Source of the DNA: an uncultured bacterium
Lineage (GTDB): Bacteria > Planctomycetota > UBA1135 > GCA-002686595
Reading direction: 5' to 3'
NCBI GenBank assembly: GCA_938075305.1
Contig: CALJGV010000007.1
Coordinates: 186,001 to 250,000, forward strand
DNA length: 64,000 nucleotides
Shown one piece after another: positions 16,682 to 25,085 of the stretch (positions are counted from its first letter, which is position 1; every line of letters starts with the position of its first letter). Both the position numbers and the translations under genes were made by a program. The notes beneath the pieces were generated by a model. That model ran no database searches and was not told the origin of the DNA. It saw only the letters and a program-made list of their open reading frames with translations.

Positions 16682-17704
16682 ATGCCGCCCCCCAGCACGC
16701 CTGAACGCATCCTCGTGGTGCGGCTGTCCCACCTGGGGGACATCGCCCAGGCGATTCCGCTCATTCACGCCCTCCGCGAGCGGTGGCCCTCGGCGGAGAT
16801 CGGGTGGGCGGTACAGCCCGAGTTCGCGGGCCTGATCGACCCCCTCGCGACGGTCCTCCCCTTCGACCGTCGCGGCGGCCTGGGTGCCTGGCGGGGCTTC
16901 CGCTCGGCGGCGAAGCGCTTCGGAGCGGACCTGGTGATCGACGCGCAGGGGAACTGGAAGAGCGCCGTCGCCGCCCTGATCGCCGCCCGGGGTCCGCGGC
17001 CCTGCCGCCGCGTGGCCTTTGCGAGGGGGCAGTGGCAGGAGCCCCTCGCCGCGCGCCTGTTGCGACCGGAGCTGGTCCCGCCGTCCTCAGGCCCTCACCT
17101 CGTCCAGCGCGCCCTCGAGCTCGCCGCCCACCTCACCGGCCAGCCGGTCACCCCTCGGCTCGACCCGGACCTCACCGGAGAGGAACTCGACCGTGGCGCC
17201 AGCCTCCTCGGGCCAGGCGCAGACGCCTCGCCGGTGCTGCTGCACCCGGGCGTCGTCGGTGATCCTCGCTCATGGCCCATCGCCTCCTACAGGCAACTCG
17301 CGGAGGCGCTGCTCCAGCGCGAGGTGCCGGTCTCCGTGATCTCCGGGCCCGGCGAGGAGGCCGCCGGACGAGAGCTGGAGCGCGCGCTCCCGCAGGCTCA
17401 CCACGTCGTGGGTCAACGGGGTCTCCGGACCCTCGCCGGCGCCTTCAGTTCGGCTGCGGCGCGGGGAGGCTGCCTGGTCACCGGCGATTCCGGCCCGTCC
17501 CACGTCGCCGCCTCCGTCGGCCTCCCGGTGGTGCTCCTCGCGGGCCCGGAGGACCCCGCGAGGACCGGCCCCTGGCCGCCCGCGCCGGCAGGGGTCCACC
17601 GGATTCCGGGGCCCGAGTGGCGGCCTCGCGCGGTCACCGATGTGACGGTGGCCGATGCTCTGGACGCGGTGCTGGTTCAGCTCACTCGCCTTCGAGCTCG
17701 CTGA
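16682..17704 (+). CDS. Glycosyltransferase family 9 (ADP-heptose:LPS heptosyltransferase-like)
   Basis: A 340-residue GT-B fold enzyme. The N-terminal RILVVRLSHLGDIAQAIPLI motif, the internal LVIDAQGNWKSA and the C-terminal donor-binding signature GDSGPSHVAASVGLPVVLLAG are typical of WaaC/WaaF-type heptosyltransferases that build the inner LPS core at the cytoplasmic face of the inner membrane. Its last 23 bases overlap the tail of the convergent TPR lipoprotein gene. The neighbouring Lpt, Kdo-kinase-like and LpxL-like genes support an LPS role. Whether it uses heptose is inference. Confidence 0.82.
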   Translation: MPPPSTPERILVVRLSHLGDIAQAIPLIHALRERWPSAEIGWAVQPEFAGLIDPLATVLPFDRRGGLGAWRGFRSAAKRFGADLVIDAQGNWKSAVAALIAARGPRPCRRVAFARGQWQEPLAARLLRPELVPPSSGPHLVQRALELAAHLTGQPVTPRLDPDLTGEELDRGASLLGPGADASPVLLHPGVVGDPRSWPIASYRQLAEALLQREVPVSVISGPGEEAAGRELERALPQAHHVVGQRGLRTLAGAFSSAAARGGCLVTGDSGPSHVAASVGLPVVLLAGPEDPARTGPWPPAPAGVHRIPGPEWRPRAVTDVTVADALDAVLVQLTRLRAR

Positions 17705-18920
17705 TCAGCTCGAGGATGTCCTCGTACTCGGGCCAGAACGTCTCGATCTGGCGGAGCTTGGCGAGCTTGTCAGCAGGGGCCGTCGCGGCCTCCGCCTCGG
17801 CGTAGAGGCGCGCCGCCTCGACCACGTAGGACTCCAAGGCCTCCTTGCGGGCCCGAGCGTCCTCGTAGAAGTCACGGCCACCAAGGACCTGTCCGTAGAG
17901 CTCGATCGCCTCGGCGAAGAGGAAGTCGTGCTCGAGATCGAGGGCCCGCTGGTAGAGCAGCCCGACGCGGGTCGAGGTGACCCCCTCCCGCGCGGCCTCC
18001 ACGAGGTCGGCCTGGAGCACCGTCCGCTCCGCGGCCTCCGCGATCAGCAGCTCCGCCTCCTCGAACTCCGAACGCAGGACGAAGGACTCGGCCTCGCTCA
18101 GGAGCGCCGCGACCTCTGCCTCGACGCGCATGGTCCCCAACGCCTCGGCGATCTCCTCGGACTCGGGGTCGAGGCGGCTCGCCTCGGCGTACTCCGCGCG
18201 CGCCGCAGCGTAGCGCCGATCGGCAACGAGTTGCTCCGCATAGGCGACGCGTCCCTGGGCCTTCTCGCGGCGCACCTCGACGATCCGCCGCCGGGTGCGC
18301 GAGGACTCCGCGTCGTAACGCCTCGACTTCTCGAAGCTGTTCTCCGACTCGTCCAGGCGCTGCTCGGTGAGGTCCCGCACCCCGTTGAAGTAGTAGTCCT
18401 GCGCGAGGCCGGCGCGGTACTCCTTGAGCAGCTCAACGCGGGCGAGGCCCGCGGGCGCCAGGGCGTGGTCCGGCTCGAAGCCGATCGCGCGCTCGTAGGC
18501 CAACCGGGCAGCCTCGAACTGGCTCGAGGCCATCGCCGAGCGGGCGATCTCGAACCAGTAGTCGGCCTGCTTGCGCTGCACCCGCCGACGCCAAGCCTCC
18601 ACCATCGGCTCACCGGGGAAGCTCTCCTCGAGCTCCCCGAGGAGGGCGAGCGCCTCGTCGTCACGGTCGGCGAAGGACAGGGTCCTGACCACCTCGAGCC
18701 CGGACGCGAGGGAGACCTCCACGGCCGCCCGAGCCAGCTCCTCCTGCAGCGGGCTGTCCGCCGGGATCTGGGCCTTCGCAGCCTCGGCTGCCTTGGCGGC
18801 GGCCTGGTAGTCGCCAGACCTCGTCAGGTTCTGGACCTCGAGCAGCAGTTGCTCGGGGGTCGAGTTGGAACTCGCGCACGCGCTCAGGAGCAGGGCGGCG
18901 AGGGTCAGGGGGCGGCTCAT
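17682..18920 (-). CDS. TPR-repeat lipoprotein
   Basis: A 412-residue protein starting at ATG 18920, which places LLLSAC as a lipobox at residues 11-16. Nearly all of the mature protein is helical with tetratricopeptide-like periodicity: repeated A-x3-Y/F-x2-A units, strongly acidic, with many Glu/Ala/Arg. Such proteins usually act as assembly scaffolds at the periplasmic face of a membrane. It sits between the GT9 and LptG genes, and a role in envelope assembly is inference from context only. Confidence 0.65.
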   Translation of the reverse strand: MSRPLTLAALLLSACASSNSTPEQLLLEVQNLTRSGDYQAAAKAAEAAKAQIPADSPLQEELARAAVEVSLASGLEVVRTLSFADRDDEALALLGELEESFPGEPMVEAWRRRVQRKQADYWFEIARSAMASSQFEAARLAYERAIGFEPDHALAPAGLARVELLKEYRAGLAQDYYFNGVRDLTEQRLDESENSFEKSRRYDAESSRTRRRIVEVRREKAQGRVAYAEQLVADRRYAAARAEYAEASRLDPESEEIAEALGTMRVEAEVAALLSEAESFVLRSEFEEAELLIAEAAERTVLQADLVEAAREGVTSTRVGLLYQRALDLEHDFLFAEAIELYGQVLGGRDFYEDARARKEALESYVVEAARLYAEAEAATAPADKLAKLRQIETFWPEYEDILELISELEGE

Positions 18921-19021
18921 GGGATCCAGGACGAACACCCCCGCCGGATCTTCCCGGGGGGAGCTCAAAAAGACGGGCCTCACGGCGGGGCGCCCGGGGG
19001 CGCCAGGGCCGCGAGGGCGGG

Positions 19022-20194
19022 TTAGCTACGGAGCGAATCGTAGAGCATGATCCCGAGGCTCCCGAAGACCAGAACAGGGATCCATGCCGAGAGCAGAGGA
19101 GATAACTGACCTTTGACGCCCAGGGTGCGGAAAACGAAGTCCGCGGAGTAGTAGAAGACGCACAGCAGCCCCCCCACGGCGATCCGGTCGGTGCTCCGGC
19201 CGCGCTCGTAATTGAACATCAGCGGGATCCCCACCAGCAGCAGCAGCAGGTTCGCCAGGGGGAAGGTCAGGTGGTAGTGCCAGAGGGTCTGGTACGAGTT
19301 GTCGTCCGGGTCCCGGCGCATGAGCTCCTGGACCTCGGAGAACGACAGCTCCAGGGGGGCCTCCTTCGCCCTGCGGTAGGTCAGGGCCAGCTCCGGCGTG
19401 AACGCGTAGCCCTCGAGGGTCTTGATCGCCTCATCCTGCGAGACCCCGTCCCCGTCGGGGTCGATCGTGGCGCGCACGCCGCCCTCGAGGTCCCAGCCCG
19501 AACCGTTCCAGATCGCCCGGTCCGCGTCGACGCGGACGTACCGCCCGGAGCCCATCTGACCCGACGTGCGCCGGATGGCGGTGAGGCGCTCGATCCGGGG
19601 AGGGCTTCCGTCCGCAGGGCGCGGGACGAACTCGTTGAGGAAGACGAGGCTGCCGGAGTCCTCGATGACCGCGACGTCCTCGTAGTGCTCCTCGAAGCGG
19701 TGCTCCACCAGCACGTCGCGGGCCGCGTCCCGGTCCCGCGCGATCCCGAGCCCCACGGCCTCCCGGAGGAAGAACATGCCGACCCCGAGCAGGAGCCCAC
19801 CCAGGAAGACCGGGAGCAGCATCCTTCGAGCGCTGATCCCCGCGCCCAGGACCGCCGTCACCTCGCGGGCCTTCAGGAGCTTCGCCACGGTGAACATGCC
19901 CGCGAGCAGCGTGATGAAGGGCGCTACCTGGAGAAACAGGTAGGGCAGGTTCAGCCCGTAGTAGACGAGGAGGACGGAGGCCGGGGCGCTGGAACCATCC
20001 TCCCAGCTCTCGAGGTAGTCGTCGAGGTTGGACGCCATGTCGATGACCATGAACAGGCCGGTCATCAGCAGCATCGCGAGCAGGTAGGACCTGAGGAAGT
20101 GCGACGCGACGTAGCGGTCCAGTCGGCAACCCAGGGGCAGCCTGCGCGTGGACACGCCTCCCTTTTGGAAGGGACTCTTGGTCGAGGTACTCAT
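19022..20194 (-). CDS. lptG: LPS export permease, LptG-like (YjgP/YjgQ family)
   Basis: A 390-residue permease with three N-terminal and three C-terminal membrane helices flanking a periplasmic beta-jellyroll domain (about 125-285), the layout of LptF/LptG. The C-terminal block FPLANLLLLLVGIPLMF is characteristic. With LptF and an LptB ATPase encoded elsewhere it would extract LPS from the inner membrane. The ATG at 20194 overlaps the upstream lptF stop (ATGA), so the pair is coupled; the longer open frame lies inside lptF. I assigned F and G by order, which is a convention. Confidence 0.82.
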   Translation of the reverse strand: MSTSTKSPFQKGGVSTRRLPLGCRLDRYVASHFLRSYLLAMLLMTGLFMVIDMASNLDDYLESWEDGSSAPASVLLVYYGLNLPYLFLQVAPFITLLAGMFTVAKLLKAREVTAVLGAGISARRMLLPVFLGGLLLGVGMFFLREAVGLGIARDRDAARDVLVEHRFEEHYEDVAVIEDSGSLVFLNEFVPRPADGSPPRIERLTAIRRTSGQMGSGRYVRVDADRAIWNGSGWDLEGGVRATIDPDGDGVSQDEAIKTLEGYAFTPELALTYRRAKEAPLELSFSEVQELMRRDPDDNSYQTLWHYHLTFPLANLLLLLVGIPLMFNYERGRSTDRIAVGGLLCVFYYSADFVFRTLGVKGQLSPLLSAWIPVLVFGSLGIMLYDSLRS

Positions 20195-21273
20195 CGCTTC
20201 AGGGCCCTCCGCACGAGGGCGACGGCGATCGCGCCCCCCACGATGGTGGTCAGCCACGCGCCCAGCCAGGGTGGAAGGTCAGAGGACTGGCCCAGCTCCT
20301 TGCCGAGCCTCATGTTCAGCACGTAGTAGAGGATCCCGTAGCCCGCAGACACGGCGAGGGCGCCGAGCTGGGTTCCCCTCCGCATGAGCAGCCCGGTCGA
20401 CGCCCCCAGGAGCAGGAAGAGGTAGTAGATCGCGAACATCGTCGCCCGGTAGTGGAGCATGAAGCGGTACTCGCGCTCCCGCCCGGGCTCCACCTCGCCG
20501 CTGGCCAGCCGTCGCCGGATCTCGGAGGAGACCAGGTACTTGGCCCGCTGGTAGCTCTGCTCCTTGCGCTCCACGCGCCCGGCGAGGTTGATCTGGGCCT
20601 CGAACTCCTCCGACCACTTGTCCACCTTGCTCTCGGGATCGAAGAGCTCGAAGTCGTAGGCCTTGAAGTGCAGGAAGTCGCCGTCGATCCAGAGGTCCAC
20701 GGCCCCCGCGAACGCGTCCATCAGGCGCCGCTCGTCCTCGTCCTCGTCGAGGTAGCGGATGTAGGCGTTGTAGAAGGTCCCGTCCTCGCGGGCTCCGGCC
20801 TTCAGCAGGAAGTCGCCGATCTGAAGGCTCGTCCGGCCCGGCTGCAGGTTCTCGACCACCGACGCCGTGGCGTCGACCATGAACCGCTTCTGGCGCTTCT
20901 TGAGCTGCGGGAGCTCGTTGGAGACCATCCAGAAGGTGAGCAACCCGAGGAGGCCCGCGAGGAGGGCCGGGGCCGCCAGGGTCTTGAGGGGGTGGATCCC
21001 GGCCATGTGGATCCCGATCCACTCCTTGTCCGCCGCCAGCCGGCCGAACACTGCGACCGTGCTGAGCATGAAGCACAGGGGCAGGACGTAGGGCGCGAGG
21101 GACTGCAGGACGATCGGCAAGAACCTGAGGAGGATCCCGGCGTCCACGTTCGGGAGCTTGTGGACAGTGTTCACCGCGATCCCCGGCAGGGCCACGAAGA
21201 GCAGCGCCCCGACGGCGAACACGAAGGCGACGAGCAGCTGCCGGAGGATGTAGGTGTGGAGCTTGAGGGTCAC
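20191..21273 (-). CDS. lptF: LPS export permease, LptF-like (YjgP/YjgQ family)
   Basis: A 360-residue permease, six membrane helices in two sets of three with a periplasmic domain between (about 115-265). The N-terminus LHTYILRQLLVAFVFAVGAL and the early block containing DKEWIGIHMAGIHPLKTL match the family. I chose GTG 21273 because the membrane segment begins right after it; the frame is open another 45 codons upstream, but that part is Arg/Pro-rich and unlike the family. It is the first gene of the lptF-lptG pair and is divergent from the Kdo-kinase-like gene. Confidence 0.82.
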   Translation of the reverse strand: MTLKLHTYILRQLLVAFVFAVGALLFVALPGIAVNTVHKLPNVDAGILLRFLPIVLQSLAPYVLPLCFMLSTVAVFGRLAADKEWIGIHMAGIHPLKTLAAPALLAGLLGLLTFWMVSNELPQLKKRQKRFMVDATASVVENLQPGRTSLQIGDFLLKAGAREDGTFYNAYIRYLDEDEDERRLMDAFAGAVDLWIDGDFLHFKAYDFELFDPESKVDKWSEEFEAQINLAGRVERKEQSYQRAKYLVSSEIRRRLASGEVEPGREREYRFMLHYRATMFAIYYLFLLLGASTGLLMRRGTQLGALAVSAGYGILYYVLNMRLGKELGQSSDLPPWLGAWLTTIVGGAIAVALVRRALKR

Positions 21274-21488
21274 GTCGCTTGGGTCTCCGGCCGGCGTGCG
21301 CGGGCTCAGGTCGGCGGAGTGTAGCCGCCGGGGGCCGTGAGTTCCCCAGCGACCGGGGCTGAGCGTGCGCCGTGCCGTAGACTCCGGTGCCCCCCGGGCC
21401 CGTGCCACCGACAGCGAGGTACATCCGGAGGCCCCGAGAGCCCGTGACCTCCGTCCATCAGGAATCCCCAGAGGGGCCGCCCCCCACC

Positions 21489-22559
21489 ATGAGCAGCGAG
21501 GAGCTGAAGACCAACGTCAAGCGGACGGTGCGGCTCGACCGCGGCGCCGGCGGCGAGGTCACCCTCTCCAAGCACTTCCACGCGCCGGGGATTGGCCGCC
21601 TTCGAGACGGCATTCGCGCCCGCTCCGAGGCCCGGGCCCTCGCGGAAGCTGCGCGCAGGGGCCTCCCCGTCCCCGAGGTCCTCGGGCTCGAACGCAATGG
21701 GGCATCCTGGACGCTCCGCCTCCAGTGGATCCCCCACGCGCGCACCCTCGACGAGGTGACCGGAGGCCTCGACGTCCCCGCAACCCAGCACCCGCCTGGG
21801 AGCCGGACCCGGGCTCACCGCCTGGCCCGCGCGATCGGCAGCCTCCTGGCATCGATCGAAGCCTCCGGGTTGCAGCACCCCGACCCGCACGCGCAGAACG
21901 TGCTGGTGGATGGAGCCGACAAGCTCTGGCTGGTGGATCTCGCTCGCTCCCGCTTCGCCCGGCCTTCCGCCGCTGGCTTCGAGCGCACCCTTGTGCTGGC
22001 CTGCGCGCGGTTCCGCGACCTGAGCCCCCGCCTCTTCAGGGCGCTCGTCTTCCGCGCGTACCTCCGCGCTCGGTCCGCCTCCTTTCCCGCCCCCGATCCC
22101 GCCTCGGTCGAGCGTCGCGCGATGGAGAAGCAGCGCGAGGACGTGGCCCGGCGCGTCAGGGTCTGGCGACGGAACAGCTCCCTGACCACGGTCGCCCAGG
22201 GTCCCCCTCGGACCGTGCGCGCCGTGGAGGTGGGCGACGGCCCTGCGCCTGGCTGGCGCACCCGGCGAGTCGAGTGCTCGCGTACCGAGGCCGACGGAAT
22301 CTGGGCCCACCTCGCCAGGGCTCGGATGCACCGCCTCCCCGCCGCGCGGCCGCGCCGGCTGGCCCTGAGTCCCCCGTACTTCGTGGAGTTCGACGTCCCC
22401 GACCGGGAGCACGGGGGCCCTGCCGAGGGTGCGTGCGAGGCCCTGCGCGGCGCCCTCGCCGCCCGGGGACTCAGGCTCGATGGCGCCCCCCTCGAGGCCC
22501 CGGACGGCACCGCCCTGATTCCCCCCATGGGCCGCCTCCTGCCCCTGGAGACGCGCTGA
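21489..22559 (+). CDS. LPS core kinase-like protein (Kdo/WaaP kinase family)
   Basis: A 356-residue protein starting at ATG 21489. The middle has a eukaryotic-like kinase catalytic loop of the Kdo/WaaP type, HPDPHAQNVLV at 130-140 (the family usually reads HGDLHxxN), and a metal-binding Asp150 in WLVDLARSRF at the DFG position. Homologues phosphorylate Kdo or heptose of the LPS core in the cytoplasm. The C-terminal ~120 residues are not typical of the family. Its stop overlaps the next start (TGATG), coupling it to the LpxL-like acyltransferase. Confidence 0.75.
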   Translation: MSSEELKTNVKRTVRLDRGAGGEVTLSKHFHAPGIGRLRDGIRARSEARALAEAARRGLPVPEVLGLERNGASWTLRLQWIPHARTLDEVTGGLDVPATQHPPGSRTRAHRLARAIGSLLASIEASGLQHPDPHAQNVLVDGADKLWLVDLARSRFARPSAAGFERTLVLACARFRDLSPRLFRALVFRAYLRARSASFPAPDPASVERRAMEKQREDVARRVRVWRRNSSLTTVAQGPPRTVRAVEVGDGPAPGWRTRRVECSRTEADGIWAHLARARMHRLPAARPRRLALSPPYFVEFDVPDREHGGPAEGACEALRGALAARGLRLDGAPLEAPDGTALIPPMGRLLPLETR

Positions 22560-23509
22560 TGCCGAGCGACGTCTCCCACCGCCCCGAGCCGCTGCGGCGA
22601 CGCCTCCGCGGAGCGGGCCTGCGGGCCCTGGTGCGTGCCGCCGGCGCCCTGCCTCCTCCCCTCCTGGTGGGCGGCCTCAGGCGGGTGGCTCCACTCGCCC
22701 TGACCGGCACCCAGCAGAGCGCGGTGGCCACCAACGTGGCGGCCGCCTCCGGATGGCTGGACACGGTGCGGCCTCGCCTGGGCGATGAGCTCGCCAGGGA
22801 CCCCGCGGAGCTGACCCGACGTTGCGGCCGGTTCGCGGCGGAGCAGTTCGCCCACTGGATCCAGTTGGCCCGTGGCGCTGGCCCGGGCGACCCCGGGGGC
22901 GACTGGGTCGACCGACTGGTCCGGCTGGACCCCTCGATCGAGATCCTCGACCGGGTCCTCTCCCGCGGGCGCGGCGCGATCGTGGTCACCGCCCACCTGG
23001 GCAATTGGGAGCTGCTCTGCGCGCGGCTCCGGCGCCGCGGGCACGAAGGCGCGGTGGTCGGGCGGATCCGCCGACGCGACTCGAGCCACCGCTGGCTCGT
23101 GGAGCTCCGCCGCGCCTACGGGGTCGAGACGATCCCCCAGGACGCGGGGGCCCGCGAGGCCTTTGGGATCCTGAAGCGCGGCGGGGTCCTCGGGCTCGTG
23201 ACCGACCTCGATGTCCCGCGCCTCGACCACCGAACCGTCCCCTTCCTCGGGTGCCCCGCGCCCACGATGACCGCCCCCGCGAGCTTCGCCCGGGCGTGGC
23301 GTGCGCCCCTGGTCCCCATCCGCTGCATTCGCTCCGGCGACGGATACGTCCTGTCCGTCGAGGAGCCGCTGGACCTCCGGGCCGACCTCGACCGGCAGGA
23401 CGCGGAGTTGGACCTGCTCCAAAGACAGAACGAGACGTTCAGTCGCTGGATCGCAGACACCCCCGAGCAGTGGGCCTGGTACCTACCGCGGTTCAGGGGA
23501 CAACGATGA
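22559..23509 (+). CDS. Lipid A late acyltransferase (LpxL/HtrB family)
   Basis: A 316-residue lysophospholipid acyltransferase-like enzyme. The catalytic H-x4-D/E motif is His146-Glu151 in TAHLGNWE, followed by DLDVPRLDHRTVPFLG and the C-terminal TPEQWAWYLPRF, both typical of LpxL/LpxM. These add secondary acyl chains to Kdo-lipid A at the inner membrane. The start ATG overlaps the preceding stop. Together with GT9, LptFG and the Kdo-kinase-like gene it shows the organism makes an LPS-type outer membrane. The stop directly abuts the convergent SUOX-fold gene. Confidence 0.85.
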   Translation: MPSDVSHRPEPLRRRLRGAGLRALVRAAGALPPPLLVGGLRRVAPLALTGTQQSAVATNVAAASGWLDTVRPRLGDELARDPAELTRRCGRFAAEQFAHWIQLARGAGPGDPGGDWVDRLVRLDPSIEILDRVLSRGRGAIVVTAHLGNWELLCARLRRRGHEGAVVGRIRRRDSSHRWLVELRRAYGVETIPQDAGAREAFGILKRGGVLGLVTDLDVPRLDHRTVPFLGCPAPTMTAPASFARAWRAPLVPIRCIRSGDGYVLSVEEPLDLRADLDRQDAELDLLQRQNETFSRWIADTPEQWAWYLPRFRGQR

Positions 23510-23944
23510 TCAACAGGATCGCTCTGCGACCGGGGGGCGGGTGTCCCGCTCAGGCGAGGTACCCAGGGTGATCCGGCCCAGGTGCTTGATGTTGCCGCAG
23601 GCATCCGTGGCCCCGGGGATGTAGACGCGGAAGGGGCCACCGCGCGCCTCGTCGAGCGGCCCATCGCCATCCTGGTGGATCACCACGGCGCGCTCGAGGT
23701 CCCCCACCTCCAGGCTCGCCGCGAACGACCCGTCCGCCGACTCGAGGCACGCCCAGCCAGCGGTCGGTTCGGGGTGCGCCTCTTCGAGGAGCCATCGGAG
23801 CAGGACCCCCCTGCCGCGCCGGCCTGGGACCAGGGCAGCGAGGTCCTCCACGAGCGCGTGCTCGGGCGCTCCATCGAGGTCCGCCTGGGCCCAGCTGTGG
23901 CGCCCGGTGGGCTTCACCCGCCCACGGATCTGCAGTTCAACCAT
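23510..23944 (-). CDS. Small sulfite-oxidase-fold protein without molybdenum-ligand cysteine
   Basis: A 144-residue protein aligning by eye with the C-terminal half of the SUOX/molybdopterin-binding fold. A segment LLRWLLEEA, then SADGSFAASLEVGD, then GGPFRVYIPG and NIKHLGRITL follow the order and spacing of family strands (lL..A, DGs...l, GGPlRlvvPg, vKWl..iel). The family's cofactor-ligand Cys should lie N-terminal to these, and no Cys is present there, so molybdopterin binding as an oxidase is unlikely. It may be a structural or binding derivative. No signal peptide is seen. Confidence 0.55.
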   Translation of the reverse strand: MVELQIRGRVKPTGRHSWAQADLDGAPEHALVEDLAALVPGRRGRGVLLRWLLEEAHPEPTAGWACLESADGSFAASLEVGDLERAVVIHQDGDGPLDEARGGPFRVYIPGATDACGNIKHLGRITLGTSPERDTRPPVAERSC

Positions 23945-23971
23945 CGCGCCATGGTAGGGCGCGGTGCCACG

Positions 23972-24400
23972 TCACGCAGGCCCGACGAGGCGCTTCGCGG
24001 CCTCGGCCAGCTGGAACGTCAGCCCCGGGACATGCTCCCAGAGGACCGCGACGCTGCACCCCGCACCCAGGGGCTCGATGCCTACGCGAATGCAGCGCTC
24101 TTCCGCGTCCAAGACCGCGTGTGGGACCGCGACTCGCTCGCTCTCTGACCAGTCAGCGATCAGCTTCAGCCGGGTCTCTCGATCCGGATACTGCAGCGCC
24201 ACCTTGAGGATCTCCGAGAGCCGGAAGGCGATCATCGGTGTGAGCGCGACCTGAACAGGGGCCTCGTCCAGGACGTCGCAGGCGCATGACCCGGTGGTCA
24301 AGAAGACGAGCCCACCGGTCTCACCGATCAACGCGTCGACGGTGACCTGCTGAGGCCCGGCCTGCACGAGGGCTCCGGGGATGCTGCGCGGGGTGTTCAT
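23972..24400 (-). CDS. Hypothetical protein
   Basis: A 142-residue soluble protein, ATG at 24400, 27 bases upstream of the SUOX-fold gene on the same strand and probably co-transcribed. It has a TTGSCACDVLDE segment (two Cys one residue apart) and otherwise alternating beta and helix. No signal peptide or membrane segment is visible and no family is recognised. Confidence 0.5.
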   Translation of the reverse strand: MNTPRSIPGALVQAGPQQVTVDALIGETGGLVFLTTGSCACDVLDEAPVQVALTPMIAFRLSEILKVALQYPDRETRLKLIADWSESERVAVPHAVLDAEERCIRVGIEPLGAGCSVAVLWEHVPGLTFQLAEAAKRLVGPA

Positions 24401-24559
24401 GCCACCCTAGGATCGGCAGGCGGGCCCCTCGGACTGTGGCCCTTGGCGACGGTCCCCGGCAGCGCCCCGGATCGAGACGGCGGGGAGTCGACGGCCTGCC
24501 AGGAGAGCGCCTGACGCGTCCCGCTAAGCGGCGGCCCGAGCATTAATGGACGCGTGGGG

Positions 24560-24588
24560 TTGACCCCGGCTTCCGGTTAGGGCCAAGT
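24560..24588 (+). promoter_or_regulatory. Possible promoter of the cobalamin-riboswitch transcript
   Basis: TTGACC at 24560-24565 matches five of six -35 consensus bases. At a 17-base spacing the -10 hexamer is CCAAGT, a poor match. Transcription would begin about 20 bases before the riboswitch closing stem, a sensible position. The rest of 24401-24615 shows nothing else I can support. Confidence 0.25.
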
Positions 24589-24615
24589 CAGACCGTTCCT
24601 TTTACAAACTCAGCC

Positions 24616-24887
24616 AAGGCAGCGGTGCTCCTCCCCACAAGGGAGGAGTGAAACGGGAAGTACGGCGGACCCCTCAAGGGTCCATGACCGACGCGGCCCC
24701 CGCCACTGTAGACACGCCTCGGCCGTCGCGATGAACCACTGATCCTGAGCGCTCCGCGCTCCACCATGGATCGGGAAGGTGCGATGGCCACGGATGCCCT
24801 GCGCTCCCCTCGGGGGCCCGGGAAACCCTGACGTGCCAGCCAGGAGACCGGCCACTGCCTTCAACTGTTCGTGCTTCGGAGGGAAGC
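24616..24887 (+). promoter_or_regulatory. Cobalamin (adenosylcobalamin-type) riboswitch controlling btuCDF
   Basis: The conserved elements are present in order. A closing stem pairs AAGGCAG (24616-24622) with CTGCCTT (24855-24861). An 8-bp hairpin follows (CTCCTCCC/GGGAGGAG, 24628-24648), then AACGGGAAG at 24652, a hairpin GACCC-CTCAA-GGGTC (24668-24682), the core CCCCCGCCACTGT (24697-24709) and the B12 box AGCCAGGAGACCGGCC (24838-24853). Downstream, GCTTC-GGAGG-GAAGC (24873-24887) presents a Shine-Dalgarno sequence in its loop. GAGG of that loop is complementary to CCTC (24672-24675) of the earlier hairpin, the expected L5-L13 kissing interaction that blocks translation when cobalamin is bound. 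Everything downstream fits B12 uptake. Confidence 0.92.
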
Positions 24888-25085
24888 GTGACTATCAGTA
24901 GCCAATCCACCATCGGGGCGCTCCATCGGAGCCGCTCCAACCAGGGGCCCACGTGCCCCCAACGCGCCGCGGCGCCAGCTTCTCCGGCGGGCATTGCCCG
25001 CTCGTCTCCACTCTTCATGGGCGCGCCGCCAGCGGCGTGGCTTCCTGAAGGTCGGGACCTCTGGAGCAGGCTGCAGCTCCAGTGA
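24888..25085 (+). CDS. Candidate leader peptide between cobalamin riboswitch and btuC
   Basis: A 65-codon frame beginning with GTG immediately after the riboswitch hairpin whose loop holds GGAGG, a well-placed ribosome-binding site. Its stop overlaps the btuC start (GTGA at 25082). The predicted peptide is Ser/Pro/Ala-rich without membrane segment or known domain, so it may matter as a translated leader rather than as a protein. The alternative is that it is an open frame by chance and the riboswitch acts on btuC in another way. I see no other reading frame better placed for the exposed site. Confidence 0.45.
   Translation: MTISSQSTIGALHRSRSNQGPTCPQRAAAPASPAGIARSSPLFMGAPPAAWLPEGRDLWSRLQLQ
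25061..25082 (+). promoter_or_regulatory. Hairpin covering the btuC translation start
   Basis: CTGGAGC (25061-25067) and GCTCCAG (25076-25082) form a perfect 7-bp stem around AGGCTGCA. The stem and loop contain the only purine-rich GGAG/AGG sequences before btuC and pair the first base of its GTG. A ribosome finishing the leader frame would open it, which fits translational coupling. Confidence 0.5.
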
